This document shows positions 25,140 to 34,506 of a stretch of DNA of 64,000 nt, piece by piece. The stretch is from Caldilineaceae bacterium bin34 (GTDB taxonomy: Bacteria; Chloroflexota; Anaerolineae; Caldilineales; Caldilineaceae). Position 1 is the stretch's first letter. Every line of letters starts with the position of its first letter. The notes below the pieces were generated by a model. That model was not told the origin of the DNA. It saw nothing but the letters and a program-made list of their open reading frames with translations, and did not search any database. The DNA is taken from NCBI GenBank assembly GCA_002238555.1, contig MPMO01000010.1, positions 1 through 64,000 of the forward strand, given 5' to 3'. Position numbers and translations under genes: made by a program.

Positions 25140-25863
25140 GCGGCTCCCTTGGCTCCCGGGGTCGTGGGAATCCGTTGGCTTTGCCCGACTCCCGCGCCTC
25201 CTGTTCCCATCGGTTCAATATGGCCTTGACATAGGCCAGCGCCTTTTTGTTTCTGGCAACGGCAATCTCCATCGCCTCGCACACCCAGGGCAGCGGAAAG
25301 TCCTCGATCAAGTTCCTCAACTGATCCGCCAACACCGGCGTCAACAGGCCGAAGTTCTGGTGGTAAATCCTAAACGGCTCCGATTCCGACAACTGCGCGA
25401 CTGCCGGAATTCTGCCATCGCTGCGGACCTTGGATCCTGCGGCTTGCATGGACGTGCGAAGCCGCCGGCCCTCCTCCGTATTCAGAAACAAGGCTTTGTC
25501 GGCCGGTTCGCCGTCGGCACTGGACAATTCCAGTCCCAGCAGTGAGTTTCGGACCAAGGCTTTTTCCAAAGCGTCGTCCAAAACCTCCTGGGGGGCATGC
25601 AGTTGCGACAACCCGGACATCAAGTCCAGGAGAACAGGATCGGACCGCAGCTCACTGGCGCGCAGCCAAGCGTCCTGTCCGGAAAGGCGGCCGATTTGCT
25701 GATAGCAGTAGAGGGTCAACCGAGTTTCGGCCAGGCTGTCAATCCCGCTCAAGAGATCGGTCAACAGTCGGGCAGGGACCTGCACTTCCTCCATGCCGCC
25801 GGCCGGAAATCCAACGAAGGCATCGACCGGCCCCGAGGTCTGTACTGCGGGGTTCATGTCCAT
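25090..25863 (-). CDS. DnaD-like replication initiation protein
   Basis: The 257-aa product has a winged-helix-like N-terminal half and a C-terminal DnaB_2/DnaD domain: FRIYHQNFGLLTPVLADQLR, then WVCEAMEIAVARNKKALAYV and KAILNRWEQE, about residues 163-228. DnaD proteins link the origin initiator to helicase loading in Gram-positive-type systems. It overlaps dnaB upstream (10 bp) and the dnaI-like gene downstream (50 bp), so the three are translated together. The tail is rich in Pro, Arg and His. Confidence 0.8.
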   Translation of the reverse strand: MDMNPAVQTSGPVDAFVGFPAGGMEEVQVPARLLTDLLSGIDSLAETRLTLYCYQQIGRLSGQDAWLRASELRSDPVLLDLMSGLSQLHAPQEVLDDALEKALVRNSLLGLELSSADGEPADKALFLNTEEGRRLRTSMQAAGSKVRSDGRIPAVAQLSESEPFRIYHQNFGLLTPVLADQLRNLIEDFPLPWVCEAMEIAVARNKKALAYVKAILNRWEQEARESGKANGFPRPREPREPHDDHPEWTSRPRGRWE

Positions 25864-27263
25864 CCCTTCGAATCCCGTGCTTGGGCGGGAGCAGGCTTGA
25901 ACTGGGTCAACGTCTCTTCAAAAGCCAAGCTTACGGTTCCCGTGGCGCCATTCCGGTGCTTGGCCACGTTCAGTTCGGCCACCTTGTCATGGATGGTGTC
26001 CGGGTCGTAGTACTTGTCCCGGTACAGGAACATGACCACATCAGCATCCTGCTCAATGCTGCCGCTTTCGCGCAGATCCTGGAGCATGGGCCGCTTGTCC
26101 TGCCGCGCCTCGACCCCCCGGCTCAGTTGGGAAAGGGCCAGCACCGGAACATTGAGTTCCCGCGCCAGGTTCTTCATGGCGCCGCTGATGAACGTGATCT
26201 CCTGCTGGCGGTTCTGCTGGCGCGGATTCTGCCCCGACTCCCCCGCCGTCATCAATTGCATGTAGTCAACCATGATGAGATCGATGTTCTCCCGCGCATG
26301 CAAGCGCAGGGCCTTGGAACGCACCGACGTAACGGATGCACCCGGGGTGTCGTCGATGAAAATCCGCGCCTTGCTCAGTTGGGTACTGGCTTGTTGGACG
26401 GTAGCCCAATGATCATCGTCAAAACGCCCCACGCGCAGTTTCTGTAGATCCGTGGTCGACTCGATGGCCAGTAGGCGCTGAACCAACTGGGACGCACTCA
26501 TTTCCAAACTGAAGATGGCCACCTTGAACCCCTGCAAGGGGGTCCGAACATGCTGTGCGACGTTGAGGGCAATGGTCAGACCCAGGCTGGACTTGCCCAT
26601 GCCGGGGCGGCCGGCCAGCACGATCAGATCGCTCTTGTTGAAACCGCCCAGCAAATCGTCCAGCAGCCGGAAGCCGGTGGGCAGACCTGGGGTGTTGCCT
26701 TCGTCCCGAAAGGCCTTTTCCAGGTCGCGGACCACATCCCGCATGATGTCCCGGATGTCGGTCAGATCCTGGTCCGCGCGGGACTGGCCGATGTTGTAGA
26801 TCGCCTTTTCCGCGTCCGAGATGATGTCTTCCACATCCTTCTCGGTCGTGATCAGGTCCTGGATGTCCAGGGACGCCTGGTTCAACTGTCGCAGCAACGC
26901 CTTCCGTTCGACAATCCGGGCGTAGGTGAGCAGGTTGACGGAGGTGGGGCAGCTCTCAATGAGGTACTGGAGGTAGGCGGTGCCCCCCACGGGTTCCTCC
27001 AGACTGCCCTCTTCCCTGAGCCGGTTGGCCAGGGCGACCGGGTCCGGCTCGAGGCCCTGATCGCTGAGGGCCTGCATGGCATTGAAAATCGCCCGATGGG
27101 CCTCGACCGTGAAATAGCGGTCCCGCAACAGGGTGCTTACATCAATCAGGGCTGCCGGACGCAGCAACAGGGCGCCCAGGACCGCCTGCTCCGCTTGCGG
27201 GCTAAACAGGTTTTGGGCCGAGGCCTCAACGTCGACCCGGGACGGTATGTCAAGCAAATCCAA
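25854..27263 (-). CDS. dnaB: Replicative DNA helicase DnaB
   Basis: The 469-aa protein has the DnaB N-terminal domain (EQAVLGALLL, about 25-125), linker helix and RecA-like motor. Walker A GRPGMGKS is at 218-225; later come FSLEMSASQL, a DYMQLM Walker-B segment, ALSQLSRGVEARQDKRPMLQ and DLRESGSIEQDADVVMFLYR. These cover all five DnaB helicase motifs. It is the hexameric fork helicase. It leads an operon with dnaD-like and dnaI-like genes. Length is normal for the family and no intein is present. Confidence 0.96.
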   Translation of the reverse strand: MDLLDIPSRVDVEASAQNLFSPQAEQAVLGALLLRPAALIDVSTLLRDRYFTVEAHRAIFNAMQALSDQGLEPDPVALANRLREEGSLEEPVGGTAYLQYLIESCPTSVNLLTYARIVERKALLRQLNQASLDIQDLITTEKDVEDIISDAEKAIYNIGQSRADQDLTDIRDIMRDVVRDLEKAFRDEGNTPGLPTGFRLLDDLLGGFNKSDLIVLAGRPGMGKSSLGLTIALNVAQHVRTPLQGFKVAIFSLEMSASQLVQRLLAIESTTDLQKLRVGRFDDDHWATVQQASTQLSKARIFIDDTPGASVTSVRSKALRLHARENIDLIMVDYMQLMTAGESGQNPRQQNRQQEITFISGAMKNLARELNVPVLALSQLSRGVEARQDKRPMLQDLRESGSIEQDADVVMFLYRDKYYDPDTIHDKVAELNVAKHRNGATGTVSLAFEETLTQFKPAPAQARDSKGWT

Positions 27264-27507
27264 CCCGCCTTTGAGTGCCGCGCGGCATCAACTGCACCGG
27301 CCACCGCCTGTCTGAAGACCGCAACCGGAATTCAATTCGGAAACGCGTCGGAACCGCCGGTTGTGCTCCCATGGGGCAACGGTTCCGGAACGGGCGCCAC
27401 CAGGGGAGGCCGTCGCAACCGCTGTCCGCTTGGATGATCCCACCACGCCTGGCGGGCATTGTCAGGACGGTGCAGGCAGGCGCCACACCTGTCCGGACCG
27501 CCACGCG

Positions 27508-28041
27508 CTAGTCGCTGAGACTGCCGAGGTCCAATCCCTCCACCACGTCGCGGAACAGTTCAAGGTCCTCGCTGCTCGCATCGGGCGCATCGCCCTCGAC
27601 ATCCTCATCCAGGGGGATTTCCTCGTCCGGTACCTTGCCGGCCGCGTTCATGACCTCTTCATCCACATAGATCGGACAGCCGAACCGAACCGCCAGGGCC
27701 AGGGCATCGCTCGCACGGCAATCCAGTTCGTCCATGATGGGGTTGTCTTCGGCATTGAAGACCAAACGGGCCAGATACACGTCATCCATCAGGCTGGCGA
27801 TTTCCACGTACACCGGGTCGTGTGCGACCTCCAACAGGACCTGATGCAGCAGGTCGTGGGTCAGGGGCCGGGGAGACTTCTCCTTCCGCAACTGCATGGC
27901 AATCGCTTCCGCCTCAAAGGGGCCAATCCAAATCGGCAGGTATCGGTCCCCGTCCTTTTCCTGCAGGACGGCGATCCGGTGCTGAGACAAGAGACTCACG
28001 CGGACGCTTTCGATCTTGACCTCGATCAACCGGTCGCTCAT
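27508..28041 (-). CDS. Bifunctional nuclease (BFN/DUF151) family protein
   Basis: The ATG at 28041 gives 177 aa, beginning MSDRLIEVKIESVRVSLLSQ. The BFN domain runs through YLPIWIGPFEAEAIAMQL, HDLLHQVL, VYLARLVF and CRASDALALAVRFGCPIYVD. This fold binds or degrades nucleic acids in characterised plant homologues; bacterial roles are unclear. The C-terminal 40 residues are strongly acidic (EDVEGDAPDASSEDLELF). An upstream in-frame start at 28068 adds only nine poor residues. It appears monocistronic, with a TACAAT box 107 bases upstream. Confidence 0.85.
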   Translation of the reverse strand: MSDRLIEVKIESVRVSLLSQHRIAVLQEKDGDRYLPIWIGPFEAEAIAMQLRKEKSPRPLTHDLLHQVLLEVAHDPVYVEIASLMDDVYLARLVFNAEDNPIMDELDCRASDALALAVRFGCPIYVDEEVMNAAGKVPDEEIPLDEDVEGDAPDASSEDLELFRDVVEGLDLGSLSD

Positions 28042-28147
28042 GCTGTATCTCCTTGTACGGTAGCCCAAACTGCAGCAGTTGGAAAGCCAAGGTTGTCCGG
28101 TTGCTGCACGGACTTTGCGGGAGGCTGCGGATCAACGGGTGCGGGCG

Positions 28148-28153
28148 ATTGTA
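28148..28153 (-). promoter_or_regulatory. TACAAT -10 box for the BFN gene
   Basis: On the minus strand the sequence reads tgcTACAATcg, the same context as the boxes upstream of coxB and tnpB. No good -35 hexamer is visible at the normal spacing. Confidence 0.4.
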
Positions 28154-28283
28154 GCATAGGGAACCCTGGCTTGATTCCCGCCTTTCCACCCTGTCCGAAG
28201 GGGTTTGGCGAAAGCGGCCGACCCCGCCTCCCACCGGTCCGAAGCGCCGACACCCACACCCTCCGATCACGTTGTTCCACACC

Positions 28284-29411
28284 ATGGCCAACCACCGTCC
28301 GCGCACCCGCAACATCCTGTTCGCATCGGCCTTTCATGCGGGCAGCCATCGTGCCTGGCTGGAAGGATTCATGCAGCATACCCGGCACCGGTGCCGGGCG
28401 GCAACGCTGCCGGGGCAATTTTGGAAGTGGCGCATGCAGGGCGGAGCCGCCGAACTGGCGCGACAGGTACGGGCCATTGCGGCCACCGGCTTCCGGCCGG
28501 ATGTCCTCGTGGCCACGGACATGGTGAACCTGGCGGCCCTGCTGGGTTTGGCCCGGGACGCCCTGCCCAGGTCGATGCACACCGTCCTGTACATGCACGA
28601 GAACCAGCTTACCTATCCCGGCCACCGCCGGCCCGACCGGTCCCTGCCGCTCGTCAACTGGCTGAGCCAGCTGGCCGCCGACCACATCGTATTCAACTCC
28701 GCCTTTCACCGCGACGACTGGTTCGCACATCTTCCCAACCTGCTGGCCAACGTTCCCGACCTGCCCGAGACGGCATCCGTTCCTTCCCTGCAGGTCCGGT
28801 CCGCCATTCTGCCCATCGGCCTGGACTTCCCGTCGACACCCCCCTCTGCGGACCGGCAGGACGGTCCCCTGCACATCCTGTGGAACCACCGATGGGAGCA
28901 GGACAAGCGCCCGGACCGGTTCTGCGCCTTGCTGCATCGCCTGCATGATGCCGGCATCCCCTTCAAGGTTTCGTTTGCCGGCGAGCCGGGCGCCCGCACG
29001 CCTCCCGCCATGGCGGCGGCCAGGGATCGGCTTGGCGAACACATCGACCACTGGGGATACCTGGACAGCCGCGCCGACTATTGGGAACTGCTGTACCGGG
29101 CCGATCTGGTAATCAGCACCACCGACCACGAGTTCTTCGGCCTGAGCGTCCTGGAAGCACTCGGGTCCGGCGCGATGCCGTTGCTGCCGCACGGGTTCAG
29201 CTACCCGGAACTGATTCCGGAACGTTGGCATGCAACCTGTCTCTACCGCAACGCGGACGACCTGTATCGCCGGGTCGGGAAACTGGCGGAAACCAACACC
29301 CGCGCCCCGGCAGCCCTGGTCCGGCACATCAGGCATCGGTTCTCCTGGCCGTTGGTTGCGGCCGCCTACGATGAGTGGCTGGACAACCTCGGGCCCCCCG
29401 GCACATCGTGA
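28284..29411 (+). CDS. tRNA-queuosine alpha-mannosyltransferase-like (DUF3524) glycosyltransferase
   Basis: The 375-aa product from the ATG at 28284 begins with the family signature ILFASAFHAGSHRAWLEGFM and ALPGQFWKWRMQGGA-type segments (here AATLPGQFWKWRMQGGAAEL). It continues with YMHENQLTYP and a GT4-type C-terminal half: ILWNHRWEQDKRPDRF, then STTDHEFFGLSVLEALGSG. DUF3524 proteins include GTDC1/QTMAN, which adds mannose to queuosine in tRNA-Asp. The conserved HEFFGLSVLEA glutamate-containing loop binds the nucleotide sugar. No other queuosine gene is in the window, so the tRNA role is inferred from family only. Confidence 0.8.
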   Translation: MANHRPRTRNILFASAFHAGSHRAWLEGFMQHTRHRCRAATLPGQFWKWRMQGGAAELARQVRAIAATGFRPDVLVATDMVNLAALLGLARDALPRSMHTVLYMHENQLTYPGHRRPDRSLPLVNWLSQLAADHIVFNSAFHRDDWFAHLPNLLANVPDLPETASVPSLQVRSAILPIGLDFPSTPPSADRQDGPLHILWNHRWEQDKRPDRFCALLHRLHDAGIPFKVSFAGEPGARTPPAMAAARDRLGEHIDHWGYLDSRADYWELLYRADLVISTTDHEFFGLSVLEALGSGAMPLLPHGFSYPELIPERWHATCLYRNADDLYRRVGKLAETNTRAPAALVRHIRHRFSWPLVAAAYDEWLDNLGPPGTS

Positions 29412-29444
29412 ATGCTGCACGCGGGGTCCAACACGGCACCAGTC

Positions 29445-29891
29445 CTACAACGAGTCTGCCTTGTTCCGGGAACCACGCCCGCCGGCGGTTTCGGCGGCGA
29501 CTTCCAGGCCGGGGGCCACAGAAGCAGCCAGCTGGTCCGTCCATGTCTTCAAGTCAACAGCCGACGCCTCCACACTTACATCCTGCGCTTCGGGCCCCCT
29601 GCGGCCCGCAACTCGCCGAAATGCAACGACATCCCCTTTGCGCAGGCGGCGGCCCTGCGCAACCTCCGCACCTCGGCAGAACACGCGCCGGCCGTCCGAC
29701 GCGCGCAGAAACCCGAATCGCCGTCGGCGATTGAACCCCAGAACGAGGCCGCGCTCCCTGCCGGCCGCCGGTGCGTGCCGCCGGCACACATGGCACGCAC
29801 TGGCCGGTGTGCGCGCCACGGTCCGGTGATCGCGGGCATCGGCGAACGGTGCACCGCAAACAGAACATGAATTGAGGACCGATTGACTCAC
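29445..29891 (-). CDS. Zinc-ribbon plus cold-shock-domain protein
   Basis: From a GTG at 29891 the product is about 148 aa. It has a four-cysteine ribbon (CSVCGAPF, then CHVCRRH) followed by a cold-shock/OB domain: RGLVLGFNRRRRFGFLRASD, then VFCRGAEVAQGRRLRKGDVV and VAGRRGPEAQDVSV. The RNP1-like RFGFLR is conserved. The usual VFVH of RNP2 is changed to VFCR, so nucleic-acid binding may be altered. The start is uncertain because the open frame runs on to 30020. It is convergent with the glycosyltransferase gene. Confidence 0.65.
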   Translation of the reverse strand: MSQSVLNSCSVCGAPFADARDHRTVARTPASACHVCRRHAPAAGRERGLVLGFNRRRRFGFLRASDGRRVFCRGAEVAQGRRLRKGDVVAFRRVAGRRGPEAQDVSVEASAVDLKTWTDQLAASVAPGLEVAAETAGGRGSRNKADSL

Positions 29892-30035
29892 GGGACGGCA
29901 GTGACTGGCACCGAAGCAGAGGAGTCTGTTGTGGGCAACCGCCGCCAAGGCGGACACAATTTTGATAGCATAGACTGGCAGCCGCAGCGATGTCACGGAA
30001 CTGTCGGTTCCGTCGGACATCGTTCACGCCCGGAT

Positions 30036-30109
30036 GGCGACGTAGCCAAGTGGTTTAAGGCAGAGGTCTGCAAAACCTCCATTCGCCGGTTCGAATCCGG
30101 CCGTCGCCT
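30036..30109 (+). tRNA. tRNA-Cys (anticodon GCA)
   Basis: The 74-nt cloverleaf has acceptor GGCGACG pairing with CGTCGCC, a D-arm (GCCAAGTGGTTTAAGGC), an anticodon arm AGGTCTGCAAAACCT with GCA in the loop, and a T-arm CGGTTCGAATCCG. The discriminator base is U, as expected for tRNA-Cys. CCA is not encoded. Confidence 0.96.
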
Positions 30110-30144
30110 CTTTATTCTCCCTCAGGGAATGCCAGTCGCGGCGG

Positions 30145-30172
30145 CGAGGGTGCTGACTGAACGGCACCCTCG
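30145..30172 (+). terminator. Stem-loop after tRNA-Cys
   Basis: cgagggtgc and gcaccctcg form a perfect 9-bp stem with a 10-base loop, 35 bases past the tRNA. No clear U-run follows (gcatttgg), so it may be a weak terminator or a processing structure. Confidence 0.35.
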
Positions 30173-30234
30173 GCATTTGGACCGTTCCTGGATCCAATCT
30201 GGATCAATCGATGACGGAGATCGGACGCGGGTGG

Positions 30235-30240
30235 TAGAAT
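30235..30240 (+). promoter_or_regulatory. Possible -10 box upstream of the LysM/fasciclin gene
   Basis: TAGAAT lies about 100 bases before the start codon, with atgacg about 17-18 bases upstream as a weak -35. A modest match only. Confidence 0.3.
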
Positions 30241-30340
30241 TGACGTATCGTTCCTGTCGCAGCCGTGACCGGGCCGCCGAAGTATTCGTTGCGGTGCCCG
30301 CGTTCCGCGTCCGACAGCTAGCTCTTCGCACCCCCCCTTC

Positions 30341-31618
30341 ATGAACGCCATCTTCAAGCGTCGTCATGTAGCCATTCGCATCGTGGCATCGCTGGTGTTG
30401 CTGGCGATTTCGTTCGTGCTGGTGACTTTTTCGGCGATCAATGCGCAGGACGAGTCGCGCATTCTGCCCGAGGCGGGGACCCCCTATGTAATTCAGCCGG
30501 GCGACACCATGGCGCGCGTGGCCGCCCACGCCTACAACAACGGCGAGTTGTACCAGGCGTTGTGCGACTTCAATGAGATAAAGGACTGTAACAACATCGG
30601 CGTCGGCACCACGATCGACATCCCGACACTGGAAGCATTGAGCGATGCCCTGGACATCCCCCTGCCGACCAGCACGCCCATCCCGACACCCACACCCACG
30701 CCCGCCCCCACCCCGACGCCAACACCTGCGCCGGACCCGGCTTCCCAACTGCCGGCCGACCTGCAGGCTCAACTGATTACCATTGCCGCCGGCGACACCC
30801 TCGCCGATTTGGCCGCCGCCAACTACAACAACGCCACGGTGGCCGGGCGCCTCTGCGCCTACAACATGCTGCCCGATTGTTCCGAGCTCGAACCGGGCAT
30901 CCGCATTTTCATCCCGCCCATGGAGCAACTGCTGTTCGGCACGCCCCAGCAGTACCTGCCCCCCGCCCAGGACTCGATGGCCGCGGCGGATCCGACCGGC
31001 ACGGTGGCGGAACCCGAAGAGGCGGTCCCCACGGACAGTCCTACAACAGACACCGACACCGACACCGAACCGGCAGCCCCGGCGGCGGCAGACAGCGAGG
31101 ATGCAACCGTCGAGGACAGCACGGGAACACCGCCGGCCGAACCGACGCCCGAGACGGTCCCGACCCCGGTGCCACCAACCCCCACCCCTCTGCCGCCCGT
31201 CATTGTCGATCCCGAATCGCTCACGATCGCGGAGTACGTCGATCAGGATTTCCGACTTGAAATCTATGCCTTTGCGCTAACCCTGAGCCCGGTACTGGCA
31301 ACGTTGGGGCAGGATGGACCCTATACGCTGCTGGCGCCAAGCGACGCGGCCTGGGTTGCCGCCGACACCACCGCGATCAAGTCCATTTTCAGTTCGCTGG
31401 ACTCGTTGGCCGAATTCAACCGGTCCCACGTGCTCAGCGGCGACCTGAGTCTGACCGAATTGGCGAATGCAGGGACCGCAACGTCCATCAGCGGCCGGGT
31501 GTGGACGGTCACCCAAACCGACCAGGGACGGACGCTGATTGGCAACGCCAGGGTGGTTGCCACGGTGTCCACACCGAAGAACGGAACCATCTACATTCTG
31601 GACACACTCATTCGCTAG
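30341..31618 (+). CDS. Secreted protein with two LysM domains and a fasciclin domain
   Basis: The 425-aa product has an N-terminal membrane/signal segment (about 12-35). A first LysM follows (PYVIQPGDTMARVAAHAYNN, about 48-95), then a Pro/Thr linker of repeated TPTP units, and a second LysM-like module (ITIAAGDTLADLAAANYNNA). A long acidic Thr/Pro linker leads to a C-terminal fasciclin (FAS1) domain: YTLLAPSDAAWVA, then NRSHVLSGDLSL and TIYILDTLI. LysM binds peptidoglycan or related glycans and FAS1 mediates adhesion, so it likely tethers to the envelope and contacts surfaces or cells. The FAS1 domain is somewhat short. Confidence 0.85.
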   Translation: MNAIFKRRHVAIRIVASLVLLAISFVLVTFSAINAQDESRILPEAGTPYVIQPGDTMARVAAHAYNNGELYQALCDFNEIKDCNNIGVGTTIDIPTLEALSDALDIPLPTSTPIPTPTPTPAPTPTPTPAPDPASQLPADLQAQLITIAAGDTLADLAAANYNNATVAGRLCAYNMLPDCSELEPGIRIFIPPMEQLLFGTPQQYLPPAQDSMAAADPTGTVAEPEEAVPTDSPTTDTDTDTEPAAPAAADSEDATVEDSTGTPPAEPTPETVPTPVPPTPTPLPPVIVDPESLTIAEYVDQDFRLEIYAFALTLSPVLATLGQDGPYTLLAPSDAAWVAADTTAIKSIFSSLDSLAEFNRSHVLSGDLSLTELANAGTATSISGRVWTVTQTDQGRTLIGNARVVATVSTPKNGTIYILDTLIR

Positions 31619-31738
31619 TCCGTCCAAGCGATTCCGGACCGGAGGCTTGTCCCACTCCGGCGCTGGCGGGCAAGTCCCGTTCCGATACCGGCAGTTCCCT
31701 CCGACCCCAGGCCGTCTCCGCACGCGATAATCCACGCC

Positions 31739-33715
31739 ATGGACCCTGTAGCCGAAACGATTTCGGTTTTCGGTGCCACCGGTCCGCTTGCCGCCAGGCT
31801 CCAGGGCTTCACGGCCCGCGTTCCGCAGGTCCGCATGGCGGCGGAGGTTGCCCGAACCATCTGCGAGGGCGGCATTTCGATTATCGAAGCTCCCACCGGT
31901 GTGGGCAAGTCCTTTGCCTATCTCGTGCCGGCAATCCTGAGCGGCCGCAAGGTGGTGGTATCCACCGCGTACCGCACCCTCCAGGACCAGCTGATGGACA
32001 AGGACATACCGTTCCTGCGGGACGCCTTGGACCTGGACACGTCGGTTGAAGTGGCCAAGGGCCGCAGCAACTATGTGTGCCACTACAAATGGCACATGTT
32101 CCGCGATCAGGATTCCCTGTTGGAACCGGCGGACAACGAGGACGCACAAGCCTTCGACGAAATCGAACTGAAGCTGTCCGATCGCACGTTCACGGGAGAC
32201 GTTGCCTACCTGGAACACCGGCCATCCGGCCCGGCCCTGCGCGACATCGCCTCGCTGCCGGTGGACTGTCTTGGGTATGCCTGCACCTTCGCCCAGGATC
32301 CATGCTACGTCGATTCCATGCGACGGAGGGCCCAGCAGGCCGATCTGGTGATTACGAACCATGATCTCCTTCTCTACAGCCTCAAGGAATCCGTTGCCAC
32401 CGGCCTGCACGAGCTGGTGCCCGAAGCCGATGTCTACATCCTGGACGAGGCCCATCACCTTGAGGACATTGCCACGCGGGTGCTGGCCGCCGAATTGACC
32501 GTCGGCGAGCTCTCCTCGCTGTTGAACTCCCGCATGTTCCGCCGAACCTACCAGCGGCTCGGCGACCAGCGAAGACGGCTGGAGGACACCTGCGGGTTGC
32601 TGCTCCTGGAGGCGGGAGGCGCCGCCGACGGCGACGGGGTCGTGCACGGCCCCCTGGCACAGGCGCTGAACCTGGCCGAAGAACTCGAAGCCGCCGCACA
32701 GGAACTGACAGACAAGGTCCCCGCGTCGGAGTCCGCGCACGACTCCCAGCGGGAGGCATCGGCCCGCAAGGACATGGCCGTCGCGGCCCTGGAACTGCTG
32801 GCCAAGACCGCCAGGGACATGGCGGAACCCGATCCGCTGTATGTGCGCTACATCACCGGCAACCGGCAGCAGGAAAAGCGTCAGGCCGCCCTCGTCCGGG
32901 CACCGCTGGATCCTGCGTCGGCACTGGACGAACTGCTGTTCGCGTTGGGCAAGACCATGGTCTGCACCAGTGCCACACTGACCGTCGACCAGTCGTTCGA
33001 CAATTTCCGTTTGCGCACCGGGCTGCGCGAACACCCGGTGGCGGAGATCCAACTGCCCCACGTCTTCGACTACCGCAGCCAGGCCCTGCTGTTCCTGCCC
33101 AAGGTGGATGCATTCGATTTCCGACAGCGGGAGCCGTGGTACGACAGCATCAAAGGCATCATCTCCGCGTTGGTCGACATCACCGACGGCGATACGCTCT
33201 GCCTGTTCACCAGCTATGCCGCACTGCGCGAAGTGCATGACGAGCTCCGGGACAAGGCGCGGCACGCAACCTGGCAGGTGCGCTCCCAGGAGGACGGGAA
33301 TCCCGGTGAGCTGATCCAGTGGCTGCGGGAAACGCCGCACAGCGTGCTGTGCGCCACCCGCAGCTTCTGGGAGGGCATCGACATACCAGGCGATGCCGTG
33401 GTGTCCGTCATCATCGACAAGCTGCCCTTCGTGCCTCCCAACGACCCCGTGTACAAGTACCGAACCGAGCTGTTGAACGACCGGTACGGCGAAGGCAACG
33501 AATGGTGGGCCTGGAACAACTACGCCCTGCCGGCGGTGAGCCTGTCCCTGAAGCAGGGCTTCGGGCGCTTGATTCGGCGCACTTCGGATCGGGGGGTCGT
33601 AACCATCCTGGACTCGCGCCTGACCACCAAGGGCTACCGCTTTCGCATATTGAAGGATCTGCCGCCAGCCAGAACCGTGCGCTATGTCAACCAGGTCCGG
33701 GCGTTTTTCGAATAG
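31739..33715 (+). CDS. DinG/XPD-family ATP-dependent helicase
   Basis: The 658-aa superfamily 2 helicase has Walker A EAPTGVGKS (50-58) and an iron-sulfur cluster cysteine set (Cys114, Cys177, Cys182, Cys189). It also has TNHDLLLYS, DEAH at 236-239, a TSATL motif, and C-terminal motifs SFWEGIDIPGD and QGFGRLIRRTSDRGVV. This is the DinG/XPD arrangement, a 5'-3' helicase acting on DNA-repair or R-loop substrates. The arch domain lies between the DEAH motif and TSATL. It starts about 120 bp after the LysM gene and appears separate. Confidence 0.92.
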   Translation: MDPVAETISVFGATGPLAARLQGFTARVPQVRMAAEVARTICEGGISIIEAPTGVGKSFAYLVPAILSGRKVVVSTAYRTLQDQLMDKDIPFLRDALDLDTSVEVAKGRSNYVCHYKWHMFRDQDSLLEPADNEDAQAFDEIELKLSDRTFTGDVAYLEHRPSGPALRDIASLPVDCLGYACTFAQDPCYVDSMRRRAQQADLVITNHDLLLYSLKESVATGLHELVPEADVYILDEAHHLEDIATRVLAAELTVGELSSLLNSRMFRRTYQRLGDQRRRLEDTCGLLLLEAGGAADGDGVVHGPLAQALNLAEELEAAAQELTDKVPASESAHDSQREASARKDMAVAALELLAKTARDMAEPDPLYVRYITGNRQQEKRQAALVRAPLDPASALDELLFALGKTMVCTSATLTVDQSFDNFRLRTGLREHPVAEIQLPHVFDYRSQALLFLPKVDAFDFRQREPWYDSIKGIISALVDITDGDTLCLFTSYAALREVHDELRDKARHATWQVRSQEDGNPGELIQWLRETPHSVLCATRSFWEGIDIPGDAVVSVIIDKLPFVPPNDPVYKYRTELLNDRYGEGNEWWAWNNYALPAVSLSLKQGFGRLIRRTSDRGVVTILDSRLTTKGYRFRILKDLPPARTVRYVNQVRAFFE

Positions 33716-33870
33716 GTTAGTCTCACGATGCGACGGCAGCCAAAGACAAGGCAACTTTCGGCAAACCCCATCGCCACCGCTCTCGTTGGTTCATGTTCGG
33801 GTCGCCATGGACCATGCCGTCAAGGCAGCCAGCGCGATGCAATGGTCCGAGTTCCCATCATCGTCCCCCA

Positions 33871-34401
33871 ATGACGCACCAGCCACCATCACAAGAAGAC
33901 CAGCCGCGGCCGGACCCTGAAGGCGAGAGGAACCTGCCCCATGTACCGGAATCCGACGGTCCGGAGCAGGATCAGGAGCATCGGCATCTGCAAGCCGAGT
34001 TGCAACGCGACCTGCTGCCCACACCGGCCGATCTGCGCGAACTGAATGACATTCTGCCGGGCGCCGCGGATCGGATCCTGGCCTTGGCCGAGGAACGGGT
34101 GCGCCAGGCGGGCCGCGCGCAGGACCAAAACCACACGGAGTCGATGGCACTCCTGCAATCCCGGCAACAGCTCGTGCGGCGCGTCCAGTGGATGGCATTT
34201 GTGGTCGCGTTGTTGCTTGTCATGGTCTTGTTGATCCTTGCCATCGTAGGCCTCTTCGAATCGACCACGAGTTGGGGCATTGCCGTGGCCATTGGAGTCT
34301 TGGCTGCGGTGGCGGGTCGATTTCTTTGGAACTTCGGCAAGCGCTACGCTCGATTGCATCGCATGGAGGGACGCCAAACCGACGCGACGCAATCCCCATA
34401 G
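33871..34401 (+). CDS. DUF2335 membrane protein
   Basis: The 176-aa product from the ATG at 33871 has a charged N-terminus rich in Gln and Pro. The DUF2335 core (LPTPADLRELNDILPGAADR, then ILALAEERVRQ) is followed by two adjacent membrane helices (about 110-155). The pattern 'LPGAAERIL' before two helices defines the family, whose function is unknown. An upstream ATG at 33793 would add an unlikely low-complexity leader. Confidence 0.75.
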   Translation: MTHQPPSQEDQPRPDPEGERNLPHVPESDGPEQDQEHRHLQAELQRDLLPTPADLRELNDILPGAADRILALAEERVRQAGRAQDQNHTESMALLQSRQQLVRRVQWMAFVVALLLVMVLLILAIVGLFESTTSWGIAVAIGVLAAVAGRFLWNFGKRYARLHRMEGRQTDATQSP

Positions 34402-34506
34402 GCATCAACGTTGATTGCACAACCGTTCCGCAACCGTTTTGAAATGCCATACCGTGCCGGTCGTTGGCACAGGGGCCTTCCTTCCAGGAACCCGGCGGGT
34501 CATCCT

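Noticed and set aside
31277..33754. An 825-codon minus-strand frame opposite the LysM end and the DinG-like helicase
   Set aside because: The plus strand encodes a clear helicase. The antisense frame is a GC-rich shadow with no motifs.
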